Shown: positions 1-5,776, numbered from the stretch's first letter. The stretch is 5,777 nucleotides of DNA from Acidobacteriota bacterium (GCA_028873155.1 JAGWML010000192.1:1-5777); one strand, 5' to 3'. Notes: a model not told the origin generated them from the letters alone. Made by a program: numbers and translations.

Positions 1-204
1 CAGCAGGTCCCCTGGAGGCTGGAGGACTGGCATGGCGTTGGAAGATGACCTTCTGGCTGCCTCCGCGACGGCGTGCGCCAGACTTTGTGACTCTTCGCAT
101 TTCAGGTGCCTCGCGATAAGCCTGTCGGCTTTCTTGGGCGGCGTGCTCTCAAGCCGACGGAGTTCCGCAAGCAGGTGAGAACGATCGGCTTTCAGCTCTT
201 TCAT
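1..204 (-). CDS. Partial uncharacterised gene, 3' end beyond the window
   Basis: An open frame beginning ATG AAA GAG CTG (MKELKADRSHLLAELRRLE) one base after the PRTRC protein C stop, running 68 codons without a stop to the window edge. AAGG lies about ten bases before the ATG. The first 20 residues and residues 28-50 (KADRLIARHLKCEESQSLAHAVA) look like amphipathic helices rich in Arg, Lys, Glu and Leu; the visible end becomes Ser/Pro-rich. No domain is recognised. It does not look like the beginning of PRTRC protein F or A as I remember them, but only the N-terminus is visible. The one-base spacing strongly suggests it is a real gene of the same operon. Confidence 0.65.
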   Translation of the reverse strand, partial: MKELKADRSHLLAELRRLESTPPKKADRLIARHLKCEESQSLAHAVAEAARRSSSNAMPVLQPPGDLL

Positions 205-205
205 G

Positions 206-418
206 TCAGCCCTTGCTTCCGATGGCCCGGCTGAAGGTGTAGCGCATGGCTGTGGCCGTGACTTCGGGTCCGGCGAGAGCGGCGGTGGCGATTTCCGGAT
301 ACGCGGCGGTCAAGGCATCTCGAACTTGGTCGATGGAGAGAGCAGGGTTGGGATCGGGGATCACCTGATTTCCATAGACGAATTCGCGCTTGAGGGCTGC
401 AACGGTCAGAGAGGACAT
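206..418 (-). CDS. PRTRC system protein C
   Basis: A 70-aa protein recognised from its family pattern: an N-terminal L(K)REFVY strand (9-15), PDPNPALSIDQVRD (21-34), AAYPEIATAALAGPE (38-52), and a closing RYTFSRAIGSKG (59-70). This order (R.F.Y, DPNP.LS...V, YPE.ATA...GPE, Y.F....G.KG) is that of PRTRC protein C (TIGR03738) as I remember it, and the length is usual. The family belongs to the ParB-related, ThiF-related cassette found mostly on plasmids and integrated elements; its biochemical role is unknown. The protein is small, soluble and has no zinc or catalytic motif. Its stop codon is one base from the next start (TGA-C-ATG), implying coupled translation. The usual neighbour protein E is not directly upstream here; the 176-aa gene occupies that place. 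Confidence 0.85.
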   Translation of the reverse strand: MSSLTVAALKREFVYGNQVIPDPNPALSIDQVRDALTAAYPEIATAALAGPEVTATAMRYTFSRAIGSKG

Positions 419-428
419 GTTCAATCTT

Positions 429-434
429 CTCCTT
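429..434 (-). promoter_or_regulatory. Ribosome binding site for PRTRC protein C
   Basis: Minus-strand AAGGAG. It is ten bases from the ATG at 418 and four from an in-frame TTG at 424. ATG 418 is taken as the start, but the TTG would add only two residues and cannot be excluded. It lies in the 49-base gap after the 176-aa gene; no terminator is seen there. Confidence 0.6.
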
Positions 435-467
435 GTGAAGCATCGTGCGAGTTAGGGTTGGAATCGG

Positions 468-998
468 CTAGAAGAGACTCATCTGAATCAAACTAGATGA
501 CGGAGCGTTTTCGACTGTCGGCGTCTCCCGGGCCATCGCCTCTAGTGGCGGCGTAGCACCTTCGGTTGCCGGAAATACACGATACTTTGCCTCCAGACGC
601 TGCAGCTCACTTATCTCCGCGGCACGCAGCGCCTCGGCCGCTCGCAGTTCGTACCGCGCCAGGTAGTTGCGCTCGCGTACGACCCGCTGGATCGCCTGTT
701 CCACATCGCTGAAAGTGAATTTCGGATCTCCATGACAGGGCCAGCGGAGTAGGTTCTGTATGAACCCCAGCCGGTGGCGGTCTCTTGTAAACCACGTCGA
801 GTAGAAGTCCTCGATGTCGCAGTGCGCAATGTGGCCGAAGGTCATCGAAAGACGGTCGTAGAGCCTCTTGGTGAAGAGTTCTCGCGAGCAGTCGGCATCG
901 AGAAAGTGCAAAAGCATGTTCCCGAAATTCGCCTTGTCGGCTGCGGTGGAGAACTGAGTGGGAACGAACTCCGATGGGAGAAATGGACCTTTCGGCAT
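468..998 (-). CDS. Uncharacterised 176-aa protein with C-terminal clamp-binding motif
   Basis: Begins MPKGPFLPSEFVPTQF and contains TFGHIAHCDIEDFYSTWF (53-70). I recall hypothetical proteins on plasmids and islands with FGHIAH followed by FY..WF, but know no function for them. The conserved-looking aromatic/His block (54-70) and RLYDRLS (45-51) suggest a small globular helical domain. Residues 107-140 are a charged Ala/Glu/Arg-rich helix likely to be a coiled coil. Residues 141-170 look disordered, and the last five residues are QMSLF, a match to the clamp-binding pentapeptide. The start at 998 is chosen because GAGGG lies five bases upstream. An in-frame ATG at 1070 would add 24 residues but would encode the terminator stem and T-tract, and has no well-spaced ribosome site. 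It precedes PRTRC protein C by 49 bases, so the two are probably co-transcribed. Confidence 0.8.
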   Translation of the reverse strand: MPKGPFLPSEFVPTQFSTAADKANFGNMLLHFLDADCSRELFTKRLYDRLSMTFGHIAHCDIEDFYSTWFTRDRHRLGFIQNLLRWPCHGDPKFTFSDVEQAIQRVVRERNYLARYELRAAEALRAAEISELQRLEAKYRVFPATEGATPPLEAMARETPTVENAPSSSLIQMSLF

Positions 999-1010
999 GA
1001 CGCCCTCGCC

Positions 1011-1039
1011 AAAAAGCAAAAGGCCAGCCGAAGCTGACC
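1011..1039 (-). terminator. Intrinsic terminator (UUCG loop) just before the 176-aa gene
   Basis: Read on the minus strand, GGTCAGC (1039-1033), TTCG loop (1032-1029) and GCTGGCC (1028-1022) form a seven-pair stem with one G-U, capped by the very stable C(UUCG)G tetraloop. It is followed directly by TTTTGCTTTTT (1021-1011). This is a textbook rho-independent terminator for minus-strand transcripts. It lies 164 bases after the regulator stop codon and only 12 bases before the ATG at 998, with the ribosome site squeezed between. The downstream genes can therefore be read only by transcripts that cross it, unless a promoter overlaps the hairpin. It may thus act as an attenuator as well as the end of the upstream operon. 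Confidence 0.8.
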
Positions 1040-1058
1040 TCTCGCTCTGCCTGGATGT

Positions 1059-1075
1059 GGCCGACCGCATCGGCC
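1059..1075 (-). other. Perfect 6-bp hairpin in the leader before the terminator
   Basis: GGCCGA (1059-1064) and TCGGCC (1070-1075) form a perfect six-pair stem with a five-base loop. It lies in the 204-base gap (999-1202) between the regulator and the 176-aa gene, 19 bases before the terminator stem in transcription order. Its 3' arm plus neighbouring bases (minus strand GGTCGGCC, 1059-1066) can alternatively pair with the 3' arm of the terminator (minus strand GGCTGGCC, 1022-1029) over eight pairs, two of them G-U. This could make the two structures compete. GGCC is self-complementary, so some of the match may be chance. I see no convincing -35/-10 pair in the rest of this gap. Confidence 0.5.
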
Positions 1076-1202
1076 TCGTTGGAATTGCTCTCCCAGCGAT
1101 CGCACTCTCATCGTTGGTCGTTGTCGCTGTGTGCCTCGTCCCCGAAAGAACAAGAGACTGACATTCATTTATCGTCGAGTTGCAGCCGGTGCGGCCTCGG
1201 GA

Positions 1203-1631
1203 TCATGCCGCCGCACGGTCCATCTCGCGGAGCTTGCGGTACAACGTCGTCTTTCCGATTCCGAGCAGCCGGGCCGCCTCGAGCGGCTTGCGATTGGATC
1301 TCTGGTACGCGGCCAGGATCATCGCACGCTCCATCTCCGCCATCGTAGGAAACGAGCTTGACCGCGAGGCGTGCGCCAGAACGAGCGGCGCTGCGGACTC
1401 CGCGCATTGCCGCGTCAGACGGTCCGATGCGTCCGCGATGAGTTGCCGTGCCTGTTCAAGGTTCTTCAGGGACTGCGGGTCGTGCCGGACGACAAACTTC
1501 TCGACAACGCGCTCGACGATCTTGATGATCGGCTGCGGAAGGGCCAGGCCGCAACGCCGGCAATTCTCCCCAACCCGCCACTGCACGAGTTCGCAATGCT
1601 GGCAGCGGACTTTTTCACGTTCCTCGCTCAT
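1203..1631 (-). CDS. Zinc-ribbon / Fis-type HTH small transcriptional regulator
   Basis: A 142-aa protein with two recognisable parts. Residues 10-27 hold two CxxC pairs (C10-x2-C13 and C24-x2-C27), a zinc-ribbon knuckle. Residues 98-137 form a Fis-type helix-turn-helix: a long helix starting EMERAMILAAYQ, then EAARLLGIGKTTLYRKLREM, very like the DNA-binding end of NtrC-family activators. There is no AAA+ or receiver domain, so it is not a sigma-54 activator. The middle (35-80) is helical and may dimerise. The start at 1631 is fixed by a near-perfect Shine-Dalgarno sequence; an in-frame TTG five codons upstream lies across that site and is rejected. It follows the helicase stop by 33 bases, so it is co-transcribed, and it sits just before the leader of the next unit. 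A role as local or autoregulator is inferred. Similar zinc-ribbon/Fis proteins are, from memory, frequent in Acidobacteriota. Confidence 0.85.
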   Translation of the reverse strand: MSEEREKVRCQHCELVQWRVGENCRRCGLALPQPIIKIVERVVEKFVVRHDPQSLKNLEQARQLIADASDRLTRQCAESAAPLVLAHASRSSSFPTMAEMERAMILAAYQRSNRKPLEAARLLGIGKTTLYRKLREMDRAAA

Positions 1632-1635
1632 GGTG

Positions 1636-1643
1636 TCACCTCC
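1636..1643 (-). promoter_or_regulatory. Strong ribosome binding site for the zinc-ribbon/HTH gene
   Basis: The minus strand reads GGAGGTGA, complementary to the 3' end of 16S rRNA, four bases before the ATG at 1631 (six from GGAGGT). It settles the start of the regulator gene and predicts that the regulator is translated more efficiently than the helicase before it, whose own site is weak. Confidence 0.85.
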
Positions 1644-1664
1644 CAAGTTGAAATCGCGCGGGGC

Positions 1665-3971
1665 TCAGTCGAACAGACTGAGCTGCGCATTGGCTTCTGT
1701 GGCCGTCGGCCAGACTTTCGTCTTCTTCCCCTTCTTCGCAGCAGAAGGCGGCTCCATCAGATGAATGCCGAAGGTCATCGGCACAGGTTGCGGTGCGGGC
1801 AATGTAGGGAGTTCGAGAACCGGCTCAAGTTCCTCCTCCGGTTCCGGCTCGACGTTTGCAGGGCGTGGCTGAATCTTCTGCCTCTCCCGGTCGAGTTCGC
1901 GCCAGGCGGCATCGGCGGACTCGCCGACCCCGGCCTTCTCCACCAGTTCACGCGCCATCGCGCTCATCAGGTCTTCGTCCGTGTCGAGCGCCTGTAGCCC
2001 CTCGCCCGAGAACTTGCCCTCCATCATCAGGGCCACCAGCATCTTCTTGCCCATCAGACGAAGGCAGGTCTCCTGCATGGTTCCGGAGTACGTGACGAAC
2101 TTCACCCGCACCGGGAATCTCTGTCCAATGCGCCACGATCTTCGGCTGGCCTGGCGCAGCGTGTGCAGAGAGTAGCCCGTCTCGTAGAAGTAGAGCGTCG
2201 GAAAAGCCAGCAGATCCAATCCCGTCTCGACAAGCTTGGGATGGCAAATCACTACTTCGACACCGGCTTTCAACTGCCGGTCGTACCAATCCTCCCGCTT
2301 GTCCGTGGGAACGGACGAGCGGAGGACGGCAACGCGGATGCCCTCTTGGCGCAGTACAGCCTCCAGCCGCAAAGTGACGTCCTTCTCGCCCGTATAGGTG
2401 GCATAGACCTGGCACCGCCGTCCTTGCCGCAACTCCTCTTTGACATCGGCGATCAGGGCGCGCTCCTTCGCGTAGAGAGCCTCCCGCGTGAGGTTCTGGG
2501 GTTCGGTCACAAGGAATTTCACGTACTCTTTCGTCTCGGGATCGAAGGCTCGCGCCCAGATCTGGTCGAAGCCGTAAGGATGATCCGGATAGAGCAGCAG
2601 CGTGTTGAGCAGAATGCTCATCAGGCTCTTGTTGCCGCGATGCGCGTTCATCGCGGAGCGGATCTCCTCTTCCAACTGCTCGTAGGCTTGCTGCAAGGCG
2701 TCATCCATATCGACGGAAATGACGCTCTCGTCGTAGCGCGGCAGATTGTCCGAGATGTCTTCGAGCGACAGGAACGCCGTCGTGTTCATCAGGAACTTGC
2801 CGAAGAGCAACGGCGAAGCTCCGGGTTTGCGCAGTACCCGGACCGTCTTCTTGGTCGCCCTCGAACATGCGTTGTCTGTTTCCTCCACCTTCTCGATGGT
2901 TTCGAGGACGCCATACTGCTCCTGGAAATCGCGCCGGCCTTGGCCTCCGTAGGCGAAGCCCTCGCGCACCATCGCCTGCGGCTCCATCCGGTAGAAGATA
3001 TTGAAGAGGTCGTCGGCGTAGCCGCCCATCAAGGTTCCGGTGAGCGCGATCAGTCTTCGCGCAGCGCGTCCGAGAACGCCGAGTCCGTTGCCCTGCGCCG
3101 TGTCGCCGGCGAGCTGGTGCAGTTCGTCCGCGATGGCGAAGTCGAACCAGCCGCGCATGTAGCGGCCGACGAATTCGATCGGCGCCATGCGCTGAATTCG
3201 CGTGCGGTCCGCTTGCCACAGCGCGGAGAAGCGAGTCGCCCCGCCTGGTGCCGGGGTCAGAACTTCAGAGACCTTCACCTTGTCCCTGAAATCAAGCGCT
3301 GTGAGCTTCTCCATCTCGGAGTCGAGAACCGCCAGTCCTGAGTCGGGATTCACCACGCCGCCCAGGTTCGGGCCGGATTTTGGCTTGAGAAAGACGTGAT
3401 CCCAGAAGTAGCTCAGCTTGCCTCTGTCTTTTCCGGTGATGAAAACCGTAGGCCAGGGAAAGCGCTTCCGCCACTCCCTGCGGCCCATGCGCCGCATATC
3501 CGAGAGCGTGAGGCGCTTGCCTTCATACACCGTCTTGCCATTCTTGAGCTTCACCTCGCAGACGCCGTGCGGTCGGCCGGGATCGCCGCCATTGCGCATG
3601 TCTTCGATCAGAAAGGCGTGGGCGCGCGGGATGGTCAGCAAAACTTCGCGCGCCCACTTGTGGGTGATGTGCGATGGGCACATGACCAGCGTGGTGCTGG
3701 GGCGCCCTTCCGACAGAACGTGGGTCGCGCCGAGCGCCATGAGCGTTTTGCCGGCCCCGCACTCGGCAACGATGCGCGCCGCCTTTGCCTTCCGCAGATA
3801 CTTTGCTGTGCCAGTGATAGCGAGTGCCTGCGCAGGAAGTGGCTTGCGTAGGAGATCTTCAAGAGATGGAGCGACAGGATCCTTTGTGCTCTGCAAGGGA
3901 GGATAGGTTGCAAGAATGCGTTCGGCCAGGGCGGGGCCAAAGTGCCTTAAGTACTCAAAGGTTGTTTCCAT
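1665..3971 (-). CDS. SNF2-like superfamily 2 helicase/ATPase with C-terminal clamp-binding motif
   Basis: A 768-aa protein with the full two-lobe SF2 ATPase core. Lobe 1: Walker A AECGAGKTL (69-77, Lys75), motif Ia TTLVMCPSHITHKW (93-106) of the SNF2 P...W type, motif II as ADELH (281-285, Asp282-Glu283), motif III LTGT (310-313). Lobe 2: strand region 519-525, motif V VETGLDL (581-587) and motif VI QASRRSWRIGQ (607-617), close to the SNF2 arginine-finger motif. The Walker A to motif II distance (about 200 aa) is long and implies an insertion near 115-270. Residues 700-735 are Pro/Glu-rich and probably disordered; the chain ends QLSLFD, a match to the sliding-clamp binding consensus. Such proteins usually move along duplex DNA using ATP rather than unwinding it. 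The frame is open to a GTG at 4193, but that would overlap the previous gene by 113 bases; ATG 3971 (METTFEYL) is chosen although its ribosome site is weak. Confidence 0.9.
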   Translation of the reverse strand: METTFEYLRHFGPALAERILATYPPLQSTKDPVAPSLEDLLRKPLPAQALAITGTAKYLRKAKAARIVAECGAGKTLMALGATHVLSEGRPSTTLVMCPSHITHKWAREVLLTIPRAHAFLIEDMRNGGDPGRPHGVCEVKLKNGKTVYEGKRLTLSDMRRMGRREWRKRFPWPTVFITGKDRGKLSYFWDHVFLKPKSGPNLGGVVNPDSGLAVLDSEMEKLTALDFRDKVKVSEVLTPAPGGATRFSALWQADRTRIQRMAPIEFVGRYMRGWFDFAIADELHQLAGDTAQGNGLGVLGRAARRLIALTGTLMGGYADDLFNIFYRMEPQAMVREGFAYGGQGRRDFQEQYGVLETIEKVEETDNACSRATKKTVRVLRKPGASPLLFGKFLMNTTAFLSLEDISDNLPRYDESVISVDMDDALQQAYEQLEEEIRSAMNAHRGNKSLMSILLNTLLLYPDHPYGFDQIWARAFDPETKEYVKFLVTEPQNLTREALYAKERALIADVKEELRQGRRCQVYATYTGEKDVTLRLEAVLRQEGIRVAVLRSSVPTDKREDWYDRQLKAGVEVVICHPKLVETGLDLLAFPTLYFYETGYSLHTLRQASRRSWRIGQRFPVRVKFVTYSGTMQETCLRLMGKKMLVALMMEGKFSGEGLQALDTDEDLMSAMARELVEKAGVGESADAAWRELDRERQKIQPRPANVEPEPEEELEPVLELPTLPAPQPVPMTFGIHLMEPPSAAKKGKKTKVWPTATEANAQLSLFD

Positions 3972-4000
3972 GGAGATAGCTCGTGGGATCTGAATTGTTC

Positions 4001-4054
4001 GGCAGGCTCCGTCGGGGTCCTTCGCGAAAGCGAAGAGTCTCCGACAGGGCTGCC
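4001..4054 (-). repeat. 54-base imperfect inverted repeat upstream of the helicase gene
   Basis: The arms pair in steps. Outer GGCAG (4001-4005) pairs with CTGCC (4050-4054). After a bulge, CTC (4007-4009) pairs with GGG (4047-4049), with one G-U. GTCGGGG (4011-4017) pairs with CTCCGAC (4039-4045), with one G-U. CTTCGC (4020-4025) pairs with GCGAAG (4030-4035) around a four-base loop (4026-4029). About 21 of 54 bases pair on each side. No T-tract follows on either strand, so it is not an ordinary intrinsic terminator. It fills much of the 109-base gap between the 217-aa gene and the helicase start, ending about 30 bases before the start codon. It could be a structured leader, an mRNA-processing site, a REP-like element or a protein-binding site. 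Confidence 0.7.
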
Positions 4055-4080
4055 AATCTTTGCGGTGCGCCGATCCCGAC

Positions 4081-4734
4081 TCACGCGGCAGGAGAAGCGA
4101 CCGGTCGCAACAGGTCTGGAAAGGAGAATGTCTGCCAGCGAATGGGGCCGCTCGAAGCTGGAAAGGCCAGAACCTGCGAGCGCAGACCCTCACTAATCCA
4201 CTCCAGCACTTCTTCGGTAGTTGCTGAGATCAGGACAGGCTCACAGCCAATCCCGTCGATCTCCTCGACCCGCTTTTTCCGCTCGACATACCCCAGAACG
4301 TAGTCGGCCCATGCCGGATCGGCGGGAAGGCCGAGGAAACTCACCAGCGTGGCCCATGCCTCCTCGCGACGGTACCGCAACAGGAGCGTTCTTCCGGCGC
4401 TTCCGTTGGTGTGAAGTTCTTCGGAAACTGCCAGCAAATGGCGTACCGGGTGTTTGCGGCCTGGCAACGTCACCGTACCCTTGTAACAGGACGCATGTTC
4501 GCCCAGAGTGACGTCCTTGGTCGTGCCATCGGGAAAGGTGAGCGTGAAGGTGGCTTTTTCGTACACAGCCGCGGTGATGGCTCCAACGTCCGCGTCGTTG
4601 CCGAAGACGCTCAGGAGGTGCGCCTGCCGGTCTTCGCCGATGTATCGATCCGCCCGGACGCGAATGCGAGTCGAGGCCTTCTCCGTCATCCGAACATACT
4701 CAAGCAGCCCGAGCCGCAGGTGCGCATTCTCCAT
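4081..4734 (-). CDS. Uncharacterised 217-aa protein of the methyltransferase-helicase operon
   Basis: I do not recognise a named domain. I recall similar hypothetical proteins beginning with an HLRLG..EYVRM segment and containing RIRVRADRY, VFGN and FPDG, but cannot name the family. No signal peptide, membrane segment or zinc motif is visible. The N-terminal half is rich in predicted beta strand: RIRVRADRY (24-31), a TFTLTFPDGTTKDVTL hairpin-like stretch (62-77), and a GTVTLPGRKHPVRHL strand (86-100). The C-terminal half looks helical, with charged ERKKRVEEID (151-160) and a second strand region CEPVLIS (164-170). The upstream ATG at 4734 is preferred over the ATG at 4689 because a strong AAGGAGG lies nine bases before it. 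This makes a 35-base overlap with the methyltransferase gene and suggests coupled translation. Being locked between a methyltransferase and a SNF2-like helicase suggests it works with them, perhaps as a DNA-binding or adaptor subunit (inference only). Confidence 0.8.
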   Translation of the reverse strand: MENAHLRLGLLEYVRMTEKASTRIRVRADRYIGEDRQAHLLSVFGNDADVGAITAAVYEKATFTLTFPDGTTKDVTLGEHASCYKGTVTLPGRKHPVRHLLAVSEELHTNGSAGRTLLLRYRREEAWATLVSFLGLPADPAWADYVLGYVERKKRVEEIDGIGCEPVLISATTEEVLEWISEGLRSQVLAFPASSGPIRWQTFSFPDLLRPVASPAA

Positions 4735-5776
4735 CGGCTTCGTCCTCCTTCTTCACCGGAGTTTCGGTCAGCTTGAGCGTCCTGCCATCGGCGTAAACGA
4801 GGCGCAGTTCGTTGGCCCACCGTTCTCGGTGATGAATGATCTGCGCGTCGCCCTCTTCCTCAACGAACGTTGTCACATGCTTGACAGAGCGCCAGCGGGC
4901 GATGTGCCGTTCGCTGCCCTCGCCAAAAACGCCGTTGAGCAGCCCGGCCGTGCAGAGCAAACCAACGTGGCCGCCGTGCAGGGGCGTGATGGGCCGGCCC
5001 GTGGCCACATCGTCGTGCGGCAACAGCAGCGGCGCTGCCTGTCTCCAGGCCCCTGAGAGCGGCAACAGGTCTTCGAGGAGATCGTAAGGGAGGCCGCGAT
5101 AGCTTATTTCGACTTCGCCGGATGCAGGCACGGAATAGGGCGCGCATACGCCCGGCTCCAGCTCTGGAAGTTTTTGGAAGGTGGCATACACACCGATGTT
5201 CTGGAGCTGCCGCTTGTTGTTCTCGACGGCGACGCCCCTGACATCACGGCGCACCCCGAGAATGGCAATCTGCCGATACTGGACAGAATCCGGGTCAGTC
5301 ATACGAAACACATTCAGCGCGGCAAAGTGGGAACTCAGTACCCCAGCGCAGTCGTGCAATCGCTCGAACGGAATCACCAGGACAAGAACGCCCTCCATAA
5401 CCAGCCAGCGATAGGTGTGTTCGAGAAACACGGCCTCCATACGGCGGTTGGCAATCGAGCCTATCTCGGAGTCATAAGGAGGGTTCAGGTAGAGGAGCGA
5501 GAAGGACTCCGGCTTCGCGATCGCGTCGAAGGTGTTGCCCTGGATGGTCTCGATGCCCTTGGAACTGGCGATTCGCGCGCGCTCGGCATCCAGTTCGACG
5601 CCGTAGCGGTGAACCACCGCTTCGCTGGTGAGCAAGTGGAGCGCTGCGCCCTGGCCCACACATGGGTCGATCACCGACGCGGGTCGAGTGTAGGAGAGAA
5701 GGGAGCGAAGTTTCATTCCTTCGCTCTCGGGCAATGGGTAGTAGCCCATTTTGGCTTTAGAACTGTTGCGAGCCAT
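4700..5776 (-). CDS. DUF6094-like SAM-dependent DNA methyltransferase-type protein
   Basis: A 358-aa protein with a class I methyltransferase fold signature. Visible motifs in order: the SAM-binding loop DPCVGQGAAL (about residues 37-46), the acidic end of strand 2 in GVELD (59-63), and the catalytic-type NPPY (98-101), preceded by a hydrophobic strand. The motif I then NPPY order is that of amino-methyltransferases (N6-adenine or N4-cytosine) acting on DNA. NPPY is also found in some RNA and protein methyltransferases, so the substrate is not proven. The N-terminal KMGYYPLP segment matches my memory of DUF6094 proteins, which occur on mobile elements. Residues 180-340 form an extra C-terminal region that could bind the target; the tail is charged, then Ala-rich. 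The start codon lies one base from the window edge, so its ribosome site cannot be seen, but the N-terminus looks natural. First visible gene of the operon. Fold is fairly sure; activity is inferred. Confidence 0.85.
   Translation of the reverse strand: MARNSSKAKMGYYPLPESEGMKLRSLLSYTRPASVIDPCVGQGAALHLLTSEAVVHRYGVELDAERARIASSKGIETIQGNTFDAIAKPESFSLLYLNPPYDSEIGSIANRRMEAVFLEHTYRWLVMEGVLVLVIPFERLHDCAGVLSSHFAALNVFRMTDPDSVQYRQIAILGVRRDVRGVAVENNKRQLQNIGVYATFQKLPELEPGVCAPYSVPASGEVEISYRGLPYDLLEDLLPLSGAWRQAAPLLLPHDDVATGRPITPLHGGHVGLLCTAGLLNGVFGEGSERHIARWRSVKHVTTFVEEEGDAQIIHHRERWANELRLVYADGRTLKLTETPVKKEDEADGECAPAARAA
4744..4750 (-). promoter_or_regulatory. Ribosome binding site inside the methyltransferase gene
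   Basis: On the minus strand this reads AAGGAGG, nine bases before the ATG at 4734. It lies within the 3' end of the methyltransferase reading frame, encoding part of its KKED segment. It decides the start of the 217-aa gene in favour of the overlapping upstream ATG; the ATG at 4689 has only weak purines before it. Confidence 0.75.

Noticed and set aside
203..496. Plus-strand open frame opposite PRTRC protein C
   Set aside because: It is a shadow of the protein C gene with low-complexity Gly/Ser/Arg composition and no ribosome site; the opposite strand carries a recognised family.
999..1070. N-terminal extension of the 176-aa protein to an ATG at 1070
   Set aside because: The 24 extra residues would be encoded by the terminator stem and T-tract, and the GAGG before that ATG is too close. 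The ATG at 998 has a properly spaced site.
1096..1103. GCGATCGC eight-base palindrome in the leader
   Set aside because: A single copy of a short GC-rich palindrome; it could be a protein site or methylation target but occurs by chance in such sequence, and no partner site was seen.
842..1168. A minus-strand frame of about 108 codons that begins in the leader and runs into the 176-aa gene, considered as a leader peptide
   Set aside because: No Shine-Dalgarno sequence precedes it, it crosses the terminator, and most of it is an out-of-frame reading of the 176-aa gene.
2163..3341. A 392-codon open frame on the plus strand, antisense to the helicase gene
   Set aside because: It is in exact codon register with the helicase, so it stays open simply because the helicase rarely uses TTA, CTA and TCA. 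It has no recognisable domain, while the opposite strand has complete helicase motifs.
3972..4193. N-terminal extension of the helicase to a GTG at 4193
   Set aside because: It would overlap the 217-aa gene by 113 bases, would translate the large inverted repeat, and gives a Cys/Arg/Pro-rich sequence without family character. METTFEYL at 3971 looks like the natural start.
1665..5776. Assignment of the operon as a DISARM, BREX or type I restriction-modification locus
   Set aside because: A methyltransferase and a SNF2-like helicase are present, but there is no DUF1998 protein, PLD nuclease, PglZ, BrxC-like ATPase, specificity subunit or restriction nuclease in the window.
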